From Gemmatimonadota bacterium (lineage in GTDB: Bacteria; Gemmatimonadota; Gemmatimonadetes; Longimicrobiales; UBA6960): a stretch of DNA of 8,900 nt. The notes below the pieces were generated by a model that worked only from the letters and a program-made list of their open reading frames with translations, had not been told where the DNA came from and searched no databases. The first letter of the stretch is position 1. The number at the start of each line of letters is the position of its first letter. The position numbers and the translations under genes are program-made. Below are positions 1-6,616 of this stretch, one piece after another. The stretch is from positions 1-8,900 of the forward strand of contig JADFLD010000045.1 of assembly GCA_022564535.1 (NCBI GenBank), given 5' to 3'.

Positions 1-686
1 TAATCGTCACGCCACTGCGTGTTGCGCAGTCCGAGTGGCTCGAAGATGCGCGCGCTCGAGAAGTCTGCGAACGACATTCCGCTGACCCGCGCGACGACGA
101 TGGCGAGCAGATTGAAGCCGGTGTTGCTGTAGGAGTACTCGTGGCCCGGCTCGAAATTGAGCGCGGTTTGCCGACGCACGATGTCGAGAACGTCATCGTG
201 GTCGTGGCTGCGTTGCTCACGGCCCCACCCGGATATGCCGGCGACGCTGCCCCAATCCCTCAGCCCGCTGGTGTGGGTCATCATGTGACGCAGCGTGATG
301 GTGTGCCCGTACTCGGGCACTTCGGGGATGTACGTGCGGACGTCGTCGTCGAGTGAGAGTCTTCCGTCCAAGACGAGAAGAATGACGGCCGCGGCCGTGA
401 ACTGCTTGGAGAGCGACCCTCCCTCGAAAATCGTCTCCGGGGTGTTGACGACACCGTGCTCGAGGTCGGCCATTCCGTATGCGCCCTCCATGACGGTCAG
501 GCCATGGAGCGTCACGCCCACCGCGCAGCCTGGAGAGGTATTGGAGTCCCAGCGTGCGAAGATCGCGTCCACCTGGTGCGCGGCGTCGGGCGGTGCCTGT
601 GTCTGCGCTTCGGTGACGGCGACACAGAGCAGGGCGATTACGAGGACGGCGGAGGGGGTCAGCGTGCGAGGGGCATGGCTCTTCAT
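1..686 (-). CDS. Serine hydrolase, beta-lactamase/PBP fold, N-terminal part (cut by window edge)
   Basis: This is the first 228 codons of an exported serine hydrolase of the class C beta-lactamase / DD-peptidase-like family; the rest lies beyond the left edge. Residues 1-30 form a signal peptide: a basic N-terminus, the hydrophobic stretch AVLVIALLCVAV, then a small-residue cleavage zone. Residue -1 to the Cys is Leu, so it is not a lipobox. The catalytic SxxK motif is S91-L-S-K94 (context EGGSLSKQFTAAA). The family-typical HTSGL follows at 138-142, and the second catalytic motif YxN is Y186-S-N188 (context YSYSNTGFN). The KTG-like third motif would lie outside the window. The family includes esterases, D-aminopeptidases and beta-lactamase-like enzymes, and the substrate cannot be told from this half. 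The ATG at 686 is the only in-frame start before the signal peptide, but its Shine-Dalgarno is weak. A terminator lies between it and the upstream gene on the same strand, so it probably has its own promoter. Confidence 0.9.
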   Translation of the reverse strand, partial: MKSHAPRTLTPSAVLVIALLCVAVTEAQTQAPPDAAHQVDAIFARWDSNTSPGCAVGVTLHGLTVMEGAYGMADLEHGVVNTPETIFEGGSLSKQFTAAAVILLVLDGRLSLDDDVRTYIPEVPEYGHTITLRHMMTHTSGLRDWGSVAGISGWGREQRSHDHDDVLDIVRRQTALNFEPGHEYSYSNTGFNLLAIVVARVSGMSFADFSSARIFEPLGLRNTQWRDD

Positions 687-732
687 CGGGATCCGTGGGC
701 CGGAGGGCGTCAGGAGTCGCTCGGTCGATTCT

Positions 733-749
733 GCCGCCTCGATGGCGGC
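733..749 (-). other. Small inverted repeat in the leader of the serine hydrolase
   Basis: The arms GCCGCC and GGCGGC are separated by 5 bases, giving a 6-bp GC-only stem 47-63 nt upstream of the serine hydrolase start. There is no T-tract, so it is not an intrinsic terminator. It could be a leader hairpin or chance in GC-rich DNA. No convincing -35/-10 pair was seen in the surrounding 687-795 leader. Confidence 0.3.
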
Positions 750-783
750 GGTCCTGACCCCGTCATTCTGCGGGACCGACCCC

Positions 784-819
784 AAAAAAGAAAACCCCGC
801 CCGGCCGAAGCCGGGCGGG
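784..819 (-). terminator. Rho-independent terminator of the three-repeat protein gene
   Basis: There is a perfect 10-bp stem: arm CCCGCCCGGC at 796-805, a 4-base loop, and arm GCCGGGCGGG at 810-819. On the minus-strand transcript the hairpin is followed at once by a U-rich run, seen on the plus strand as A-rich 784-794. It begins 28 nt past the stop codon at 847-849. It should end transcription before the serine hydrolase gene. Confidence 0.9.
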
Positions 820-846
820 ATCGCCGTCTGCGGTACAGAGGGCTCC

Positions 847-2136
847 TCAGCGCTTGAGCGTCAATTCCGCGAAGTCCTGCCACTCGACCTCGAACTCACG
901 CCCGTCGGTGTGGATCACGATTCCGCGGTTCCCACGGTCGACGTCGTTCGAGTCCGAGAGCTCGAATGTGCGTCCGTCCTTAAGAGTCACCGCCGCGCCC
1001 CGGCGGGTCCTCACGATCTGCGCGATGTTGCCGAACTCGACGTCGAACTCGACGCCCTGGATCTCACCGTTGAGCATCTCCCACGTGTACATCTCATCGG
1101 CGTCCCACGTGATCCAACCGGTGTAGCTGTTCCCGCTCGTCGTCACGACGGTGCCCTCGAGTCGTGAGCCGCCATCGAATTGGGCGAAGGCGGACTCGGC
1201 TTCCGTTCCGTGGAAGCGGACGTTGTCGAATTGGGCCCAGTCCAGCTTGACCTGGCCCAATGCGGCGTCGGAGATCGAGATGCCACCAATGGACGCGTCG
1301 ACGTCGTTCGTGCCCTCGAGGATGAAGCTCTCTCCGTCGTGAAGCGTGACCCGAGCGCCCCACGAGCTGTGACGCTCGATCGAAGCGATCTCGCCAAACG
1401 GGATTCTTACCCGCCTGCCGTTCAGGTCCCCGTCGAGGATGTCGGTGGAGTAGATTTCATCGACGTCCCACGTCACGTACCCGGTGAACTGCATGCCCGA
1501 GCGGGTCGTCATCGTGCCGAAGAGTCGACTCTCGGCCGGTGCCGTCGAGCCGGGTGCCGAGAAGTCGATCGTCTCGAGGTCGCTCCACTGGAACTCGGAA
1601 ACGCGGCCGTCGCCTTCGTCGACCAGGAGTGCGCGCAGCCCGGACCCGAGGTCCGTCGCGTTGCCCGTGAGTTCGACCTGATCGCCGGACTTGAGCGTGA
1701 AGAGTGCCGAGTTCCGGCTCAGCACGTCGATGCGATCGATGTGGCCGAAGCGGATGCCCGAGATACTGGAGCCGCCACGGGCACGAGGCTTGGTCGCGTC
1801 GAGCAGGTCGGTCCAACTACCCTCGTTGCGGTCCCAGCGGATGTACCCGGTGAAGTCGGAACCGTATACGGTCGTCACGGTGCCGTAGATCCGGTTGCTG
1901 CCAGAGAGCGGCGCGACGACCACGACGACCGGCTCCACCTCCACGACCGGCTCCACGACATCCACCACCTCGATGACGACCGGCCGGATCTCCCGGACGA
2001 CCGTAAGGGTCGCTTCCGGCTCCGCGGTCACCTGGCTTACGAAGAGGCCGAGCGTGATGAGGCCCGCGAGAATCGCCGAGCCAGTGACCACCGACAGATT
2101 TTTCGCATCGTCTTCTATACCGGGCTCGTGCTCCAT
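847..2136 (-). CDS. Membrane-anchored or secreted protein with three tandem ~105-residue beta-rich repeats, function unknown
   Basis: I do not recognise a named family. The protein is 429 residues counted from the ATG at 2136. Residues 18-38 form one hydrophobic segment ending V-T-A, which could be a membrane anchor or a signal peptide cleaved there. Residues 48-76 are a linker dominated by Val with Glu and Pro. Three homologous repeats follow, starting at R82, R204 and R325 (spacing 122 and 121). Each opens with a variant of R-L-x-G-T-V-x-T-x-x-G-x-x-[FY]-T-G-[YWI]-x-W-D-x-[DN]-E, then has a [FG]-G-x-I-x-x-I segment, a V-T-L-x-[DS]-G strand and a closing W-x-[DQ]-[FL] strand. The alternating hydrophobic pattern suggests small beta-barrels. 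The opening resembles the Sm/SH3-like 'G-x-x-[FY]-x-G' turn, but that is inference. The start at 2136 is preferred over the ATG at 2142 because the GGAGG lies 8 nt away rather than 2. It is a single-gene unit with a terminator on each side. A scaffold or envelope-binding role is possible. Confidence 0.87.
   Translation of the reverse strand: MEHEPGIEDDAKNLSVVTGSAILAGLITLGLFVSQVTAEPEATLTVVREIRPVVIEVVDVVEPVVEVEPVVVVVAPLSGSNRIYGTVTTVYGSDFTGYIRWDRNEGSWTDLLDATKPRARGGSSISGIRFGHIDRIDVLSRNSALFTLKSGDQVELTGNATDLGSGLRALLVDEGDGRVSEFQWSDLETIDFSAPGSTAPAESRLFGTMTTRSGMQFTGYVTWDVDEIYSTDILDGDLNGRRVRIPFGEIASIERHSSWGARVTLHDGESFILEGTNDVDASIGGISISDAALGQVKLDWAQFDNVRFHGTEAESAFAQFDGGSRLEGTVVTTSGNSYTGWITWDADEMYTWEMLNGEIQGVEFDVEFGNIAQIVRTRRGAAVTLKDGRTFELSDSNDVDRGNRGIVIHTDGREFEVEWQDFAELTLKR
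1925..1956 (-). repeat. 18-bp-period direct repeat coding the Val/Glu/Pro linker
   Basis: The 14-mer ACGACCGGCTCCAC (plus-strand reading) occurs exactly at 1925-1938 and 1943-1956, a period of 18 bp that keeps the reading frame. It codes the V-E-P-V-V motif units in the linker between the hydrophobic segment and the first repeat domain. Degenerate copies of the same triplet pattern extend to both sides (about 1915-1990). Replication slippage here could change linker length without a frameshift. Confidence 0.7.
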
Positions 2137-2144
2137 CGTCATCC

Positions 2145-2149
2145 CCTCC
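2145..2149 (-). promoter_or_regulatory. Shine-Dalgarno GGAGG of the three-repeat protein
   Basis: GGAGG within AAAGGGAGGGG precedes two in-frame ATG codons. The spacing is 2 nt to the ATG at 2142 and 8 nt to the ATG at 2136, so the second is the more likely start. Confidence 0.7.
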
Positions 2150-2189
2150 CTTTCGCGACGTGGTCATCGTGCGGTCTGTATTGAACCGT

Positions 2190-2226
2190 ACGGTCGACAT
2201 CGCCGAGCGGTTTCCCGACGGTCGAC
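2190..2226. repeat. Direct repeat of ACGGTCGAC upstream of the three-repeat protein
   Basis: ACGGTCGAC is present at 2190-2198 and 2218-2226, 28 bp apart, 54 to 90 bp upstream of the preferred start of the minus-strand gene. The first copy is also part of the 10-bp palindrome ACCGTACGGT at 2185-2194. It could be a pair of regulator sites. The rest of the 2143-2346 gap holds the S9 terminator and no convincing promoter hexamers. Confidence 0.35.
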
Positions 2227-2285
2227 TCGACTGCTACATAAGGTTCGACGTGCGACCCGCCCAAATCGTTGCGTCGGTCGCCGAG

Positions 2286-2317
2286 AAAAAACGGGCGGGG
2301 CTCGTGGCCCCGCCCGT
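2286..2317 (-). terminator. Rho-independent terminator of the S9 peptidase gene
   Basis: There is a perfect 11-bp stem: arm ACGGGCGGGGC at 2291-2301, a 5-base loop, and arm GCCCCGCCCGT at 2307-2317. On the minus strand it is followed by a U-run (A-run at 2286-2291 on the plus strand). It begins 29 nt after the stop codon of the S9 peptidase. Confidence 0.9.
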
Positions 2318-2346
2318 CGTCCCTCAGGCAACAGCGATTCGTGTCG

Positions 2347-4971
2347 CTACATGCCCTGATCCTGCTGGGTTACCGGCTGGGTCGCTGTGTCCTTGAGGTG
2401 CACGTCAAGCCAGGCTGTCCAGCGGCCCCAGAGGTCTAGGATCGTCGCCCGGCTGGCCGGACCGTGGTCTTCGTAGGGGTAGAGGTACATCGCAGCTTTC
2501 TTGTCCAGCCCGTTCAGCGCGTGGAAGAGTCGTGGGGAGTGGTCCGGATCTGTACCGACGTTCTGGTCGTGCAGTCCGTGATACATGAGGAGCGCACCGG
2601 TCAGGTTGTTGGCGTGCAGGAACGGCGACATGGAGAGATATACGTCCTTCGCGTCCCACAGAATCCGGCGCTCACTCTGGAACATGAGCGGCGTGAGCGT
2701 TCTGTTGTAGTTGCCGTCACCCGCGATCCCGGCCTTGAAGAACGGGGTGTGGACCATCGCGTTGACCGTACTGAAAGCGCCGTACGAGTGGCCCCCGAGC
2801 CCGAGGCGGCGCCGGTCGATGAGCTCTCGACGATCGAGCTCGTCGATGACCGCGGCCAGGTTGTTCCGTAGATCGTTCTCGTAGTTGTTGTTCATCCGGC
2901 CGGCTTTGCCGACGATGGGCGCGTCCGGCTCGACCACGGCGTAGCCCTGCTGAACGAGATACTGCATTGAGCGTGTTCCGAAATTGGGGAACGCGTTCTT
3001 GTTGTACGTTCGTCCGCGCTCGTCGTAGCTCTCCTGGTCCGTGTACTCCCGTGGATAGAACCAGAACATGGCCGGAAGGCGCGTACCCTGCTGGTAGCCC
3101 GGCGGCAGCGTGACGTTGACCAGGAAGCGAAAGCCGTCGGGGCGCTCCACGGTGAATCGCTGACGGGGAGCGTTCGTCATCTGTGGCGTGTAATCGACGT
3201 TGTTGGTGAGCTGCTCGCGTCGTCCATCTTCTACCCGATACGACTGCGGGACGTCGGTCGGAGATTCAAACGACACGATGAAGGACGACGCGTCCGCGTC
3301 GAGGACAGACACGATTCGCTCGTGGCGTTCGTCGTTCGAGGCCTCGAAGAGCCGATCCTTCTCGCCGGTCCTGATCTCGATGCGGTCGAGGAAGTTCTTC
3401 GGGCTCTCGGCCATCGGGTCTTCGTCGTACGTGTTCCCGTAGAGGTACACGTACCGGCCGTCTGCGGACGTCTGCACGAGGTCGGCGGAGTTGCCGCTGC
3501 CGCCACGACCGCGACCACGACCTCCAGCCGGCACTCGGCCGCCCGTGAGCAGGAGCGATCCCGGATTTGCGTAGAAGTCGTCCGACTCGTACTCGGCGAT
3601 CGTGTACGTCGTTTCGGGATCACTCAAGTCCACGGCATACTCGGTAATCGTCCCACTGGGAGTGTCGCTGCCCCGACCGCCCCGCTCGGGACGCTCGGTA
3701 AGGAATAGCATCCGGTGGTCGGCGGAGAACCGATGAGCCGCCATGCGGGTGTCCGCTTCGTACACGACGGAGAGGCTCTCTTCGTCGAACGGGGGGGCCC
3801 AGAGCATGACCCTGTCGGTCCTGCCCGCACCTCTACGACCCTGTTCCTCCTCCTCGTCGTCTTCCGAGGCCGACTCTTGCTGCAGGAACGTCAGGCCCGC
3901 TCCGTCCTCTCTCCACGCCAGTTGCCTGCGATCGGGCTCGTCCTCATTCCCTCCCACGCCCGGCGCGCTCGGCAGGTTACCGTCCAGGCCGGTCTGCGTC
4001 TCCGTACGCTCGAGTTCCACGAGCACCGTCCCGCTTCGGTCCCACACTTCCTCGACGTTCCCGAAGCTTCGAACCGGAACGATATAGCTGAAGGGCTTCT
4101 GCATCGTTTCGACGCGCGCGTATTCACCCGTGGGAGAGAAGTCGAAGCTCGTGACCATGGCTGGCTCGCCCATTTCGGTCACGTTGCGGCTGTCGACGTC
4201 GATGACGGCGAGTTGACCCGTCGCGTGCCACTCGAGCAACTCTTCGTGATACGGCGTCTCCATGAGGCTGGCGTACGTCCGAAGCATGTTCTCGCCGTCC
4301 TCGGTTTGCTTGACGTGAGGGCCCGTCGGAATCCTCGACTCCACCGGACGGTCCGACCGTACATTCGGAATCAGAACCGTGGCGATCGCCTGGCCGTCGC
4401 CGGTCCATTCAAAGCCCGTGACCAGGGTGGCGAGCACCGGCCGTCGCGTGATTCTACGGGAGTCACCGGAGGAGGGATCGGCGACGTAGATGTGTGTCTC
4501 TTCATCCGTATGTACGAAGAAGGCGACCCGGCTTCCGTCCGGGGACCACGTCGCGTTCGACACACGCGCGCCGCCGTGCACTTCGATCTCGACCACCGAT
4601 CCGTCGTCGGCGGAGATCACGTTGATCCCGATGTTCGTTCGGATGGTCAGGTTTCGATGCCGATTCGCCTGGTAGTCGATGAACACGCCGCCCAGCTCAT
4701 CGAAGTCCCTCGAAAAGCGATCCATCGTGACCGGGCCGTCGCCGATTTCATGGAGGAACCAACGCTTGTCCGGGCTGATGTTCGTGAGCGTCACGTTCAG
4801 GTAGCGGGGAGCCAAAGCCATCTCCGCGATTTCGTCCGGGGGCGTCACGAAACCCTTTGCGGCGAGAATCGCCTGCGAGTCCATCTGGCCTTGCGCCGCG
4901 GCAGGAGCCGAAAGAAGGGCGGTTCCGAGAAACGCCGCGCCGAGCGATATCCGATGTGACATCCTGATCAT
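2347..4971 (-). CDS. Exported S9 family (prolyl oligopeptidase-like) peptidase, glutamyl endopeptidase-like
   Basis: This is a secreted or periplasmic serine peptidase of clan SC, 874 residues from the ATG at 4971. Residues 1-26 are a signal peptide ending A-A-A before Gln. A long region to about residue 600 has WSPDGS-, EWTGDG- and SADGRY-type strands of a beta-propeller that gates the active site. The C-terminal alpha/beta-hydrolase domain carries the full triad: Ser729 in GGHSYGAF, Asp802 in HGLHDQNVGT and His836 in YEDHG. The stretch around the Ser and the following YNRTLTP and MSPFLHANN segments match, from memory, the glutamyl endopeptidase branch (S9D, as in plant chloroplast CGEP) rather than dipeptidyl peptidase IV or acylaminoacyl peptidase. 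Glu-specific cleavage is therefore plausible but unproven. Odd insertions occur in the propeller: an acidic run (about 369-378) and R/G-rich runs (about 380-384 and 483-493). A longer frame starts with TTG at 4998 but has no Shine-Dalgarno; the ATG at 4971 has AGGAG 7 nt upstream. It probably liberates peptides for uptake. Confidence 0.95.
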   Translation of the reverse strand: MIRMSHRISLGAAFLGTALLSAPAAAQGQMDSQAILAAKGFVTPPDEIAEMALAPRYLNVTLTNISPDKRWFLHEIGDGPVTMDRFSRDFDELGGVFIDYQANRHRNLTIRTNIGINVISADDGSVVEIEVHGGARVSNATWSPDGSRVAFFVHTDEETHIYVADPSSGDSRRITRRPVLATLVTGFEWTGDGQAIATVLIPNVRSDRPVESRIPTGPHVKQTEDGENMLRTYASLMETPYHEELLEWHATGQLAVIDVDSRNVTEMGEPAMVTSFDFSPTGEYARVETMQKPFSYIVPVRSFGNVEEVWDRSGTVLVELERTETQTGLDGNLPSAPGVGGNEDEPDRRQLAWREDGAGLTFLQQESASEDDEEEEQGRRGAGRTDRVMLWAPPFDEESLSVVYEADTRMAAHRFSADHRMLFLTERPERGGRGSDTPSGTITEYAVDLSDPETTYTIAEYESDDFYANPGSLLLTGGRVPAGGRGRGRGGSGNSADLVQTSADGRYVYLYGNTYDEDPMAESPKNFLDRIEIRTGEKDRLFEASNDERHERIVSVLDADASSFIVSFESPTDVPQSYRVEDGRREQLTNNVDYTPQMTNAPRQRFTVERPDGFRFLVNVTLPPGYQQGTRLPAMFWFYPREYTDQESYDERGRTYNKNAFPNFGTRSMQYLVQQGYAVVEPDAPIVGKAGRMNNNYENDLRNNLAAVIDELDRRELIDRRRLGLGGHSYGAFSTVNAMVHTPFFKAGIAGDGNYNRTLTPLMFQSERRILWDAKDVYLSMSPFLHANNLTGALLMYHGLHDQNVGTDPDHSPRLFHALNGLDKKAAMYLYPYEDHGPASRATILDLWGRWTAWLDVHLKDTATQPVTQQDQGM

Positions 4972-4978
4972 CAGCCGT

Positions 4979-4983
4979 CTCCT
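4979..4983 (-). promoter_or_regulatory. Shine-Dalgarno AGGAG deciding the S9 peptidase start
   Basis: AGGAG lies 7 nt before the ATG at 4971. It selects that codon over the TTG at 4998, which has no site, and over the ATG at 4962, which would be 16 nt away. Confidence 0.75.
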
Positions 4984-5146
4984 GCTAGGTCGAAACAATG
5001 TAGATCTGAGACAAAGTGCGACCTGTTCGGTGTTCCCGACAGACGCGGAGCTTGGAATACCGAGGAGGATTCTCGGGGTTGCCCATTCGCCCGTTGGGTG
5101 TTGTTCTGGCTCTCGTTAGCTTCGGGCTGTCTCCACCAGAACGTTC
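4984..5146. promoter_or_regulatory. Divergent promoter region between S9 peptidase and FKBP genes
   Basis: The 184-bp gap (4972-5155) must hold promoters for both directions. For the plus strand, TTGGGT (5094-5099) and TAGCTT (5117-5122) are 17 bp apart and loosely fit -35/-10 positions. For the minus strand only a TACATT-like -10 is visible near 4998-5003, with no matching -35. A short inverted repeat, CCGAG/CTCGG with a 7-base loop, lies at 5060-5076. None of these is strong alone. Confidence 0.35.
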
Positions 5147-5155
5147 AAGGGAATT

Positions 5156-5869
5156 ATGATGACTGCTCGGTTGGGTGCGGCGCTGCTCGGCGTCACTTTG
5201 GTGCTCGTGGCGTGCTCGGACCCCAAAGGGATGGCCTCCTACGAATCTGTGGCCTTGGACACGAATGATCAGAAGGCCAGCTACGGCATCGGCCTCAACG
5301 TCGGCCAACAGATCGTAGACACCCGAGATCGCTTGGACCGCGCCGCATTCATGCGTGGCATCGAGGACGCCCTGCAGACGGCCGATCCGGCCATTCCCCG
5401 TCAGGAGCTTCAGACGGTCTTGGTGGCGTTCGGCGAGGAGATCCAGGCCGCCGCTGCCGAGACTCGGACCCGCACGGCAGAAGAGAACGCGGAGGCCGGA
5501 ACGGCGTATCTCGCCGAAAACGGGGCGAGGGAGGGGATCGTCACCACGGAGAGCGGTCTCCAGTACGAGGTGCTCGTGCAGGGAGAAGGCGCCACGCCGA
5601 CCCGCGAGGACCAGGTGCGTTTGCACTACAGAGGGACGCTCATCGACGGCACCGAGTTCGACACGTCGTACGATGGAGACCCGGTCGTGTTCGCGGCCGG
5701 CCGACTCATCGCGGGCTTCACCGAGGCGCTCCTGCTGATGCAGGTGGGGAGTCACTACCGAATCGTGATTCCGTCGGACATCGCGTATGGCCCGGGTGGG
5801 TCGGGTGCGATGATCGGGCCGAATGCGGCGCTCGTATTCGAGATCGAGCTCTTCGAGATCGTCGAGTAG
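5156..5869 (+). CDS. FKBP-type peptidyl-prolyl cis-trans isomerase lipoprotein (FkpA/Mip type)
   Basis: This protein catalyses cis-trans isomerisation of X-Pro bonds in exported proteins and likely acts as a periplasmic chaperone. It has 237 residues. A lipobox L17-V-A-C20 ends the signal peptide, followed by S-D. Asp at +3 after Cys is not the classic +2 inner-membrane retention signal, so outer-membrane anchoring is possible. Residues about 35-120 are a helical FKBP_N dimerisation domain (ASYGIGLNVG, QKAS-type start). Residues about 133-236 are the FKBP domain: Y158, F168, D169, I185, Y211, I220 and F228 line up with pocket residues Y26, F36, D37, I56, Y82, I91 and F99 of human FKBP12. The pocket-floor Trp (W59 of FKBP12) is replaced by F188 in LIAGFTEAL. 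AAGGGA at 5147-5152 is 3 nt from the ATG at 5156 and 6 nt from the ATG at 5159, so the start may be one codon later. It probably shares a transcript with the next gene. Confidence 0.95.
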   Translation: MMTARLGAALLGVTLVLVACSDPKGMASYESVALDTNDQKASYGIGLNVGQQIVDTRDRLDRAAFMRGIEDALQTADPAIPRQELQTVLVAFGEEIQAAAAETRTRTAEENAEAGTAYLAENGAREGIVTTESGLQYEVLVQGEGATPTREDQVRLHYRGTLIDGTEFDTSYDGDPVVFAAGRLIAGFTEALLLMQVGSHYRIVIPSDIAYGPGGSGAMIGPNAALVFEIELFEIVE

Positions 5870-5883
5870 CCGCGACTACGATC

Positions 5884-6600
5884 ATGTCGTTTTTGTCACG
5901 CCTGTTCGGGTCCCGCTCCTCGAAAAAGCCGGAAGACATCGAGGCTCAGCTGGCGCGTATCGAGGTCGAGGCCACGGAAGCTCGGCCCGGCTATGTCGGT
6001 ACGTCGCACAACAAGGCGGGGGATCTCGCGCTGAGGGCCGGGCTGTCCGATCGAGCCGTCGGGTATTACGGTCGGGCGATCGACGCTTTTCTCGAGGACG
6101 CGCAGCGTGAGGCCGCGAGGGGTGTCGCGAACAAGATCATCCGGGTCCGCCCGGAGGCGGTGCGCACCCTCTGTACGCTCACGTGGCTGGATCTCGCCGC
6201 TCGGCATCAGGCTACCGCGCTCCTACATCTGCGGGACTACGTCGAATCGGCGAAGAAGGCGGAGCAGCACGCTCGGGCGGCGACGCAGATCTACGAAATG
6301 GCCAAGATCGTGCCAAATCCGGAGTTCATCGAAGCCGCTGCCGACGCGCTCGAGAGTCTCGATTTCTCGAACCGAGGGGTCGAGGTCCGCGCTTGGGCAG
6401 GAGCAGGGCCTCCCGAAGCCGTTTCGGATCCCGAGGAGTTGGCGGAGAGGTGTTTGCTTGCGGCGGTCCAGTCGAACCGTGCGGACGCCGAGTTGTTGCG
6501 GGACAGCGACCCCGTGGAGGATCCCGACGCCGAAGACAGAGTCACGTCATGGGACGACGACGACGCCTTGCCCACGAAGAAGAAGTACCGCTGGGACTAG
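5884..6600 (+). CDS. TPR-like helical repeat protein, cytoplasmic, function unknown
   Basis: A 238-residue protein with no signal peptide. Residues about 35-70 (Y-V-G-T-S-H-N-K-A-G-D-L then G-x-x-x-x-A-V-x-Y-Y-x-x-A-I-D-A-F) form a good TPR-type helix pair. Residues 74-160 continue as amphipathic helices with similar Ala/Leu spacing, including H-A-R-A-A-T-Q-I-Y-E-M-A. A linker near 170-180 is Gly/Pro-rich, and 181-206 form another helix. The tail 207-228 is strongly acidic (D-S-D-P-V-E-D-P-D-A-E-D ... W-D-D-D-D) and the protein ends K-K-K-Y-R-W-D. The basic N-terminus (R-L-F-G-S-R-S-S-K-K) may contact membrane or nucleic acid. The start lies 14 nt after the FKBP stop, with no obvious Shine-Dalgarno, which suggests translational coupling in one operon. 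TPR folds usually mediate protein contacts; the partner is unknown. Confidence 0.85.
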   Translation: MSFLSRLFGSRSSKKPEDIEAQLARIEVEATEARPGYVGTSHNKAGDLALRAGLSDRAVGYYGRAIDAFLEDAQREAARGVANKIIRVRPEAVRTLCTLTWLDLAARHQATALLHLRDYVESAKKAEQHARAATQIYEMAKIVPNPEFIEAAADALESLDFSNRGVEVRAWAGAGPPEAVSDPEELAERCLLAAVQSNRADAELLRDSDPVEDPDAEDRVTSWDDDDALPTKKKYRWD

Positions 6601-6616
6601 CAGCCTACGACTTCCA

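Noticed and set aside
295..1167. Open frame of 290 codons on the plus strand at the left
   Set aside because: It crosses the terminator at 784-819 and lies opposite the serine hydrolase with its SxxK and YxN motifs.
1180..2184. Open frame of 334 codons on the plus strand opposite the three-repeat protein
   Set aside because: It is the antisense shadow of the repeat protein, which has a strong Shine-Dalgarno, a terminator and internal homology supporting the minus strand.
3715..4959. Long open frame (414 codons) on the plus strand opposite the S9 peptidase
   Set aside because: It is antisense to a gene with a full catalytic triad, has no recognisable motif and is rich in Arg and His, as expected from the complement of GC-rich coding DNA.
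4972..4998. Nine-residue N-terminal extension of the S9 peptidase from a TTG start
   Set aside because: No Shine-Dalgarno precedes the TTG, and the extension would bury the AGGAG that serves the ATG at 4971.
4985..5755. Minus-strand open frame opposite the FKBP gene
   Set aside because: It covers the divergent gap and the antisense of a well-supported FKBP domain; its sequence is Arg/His-rich with no motif.
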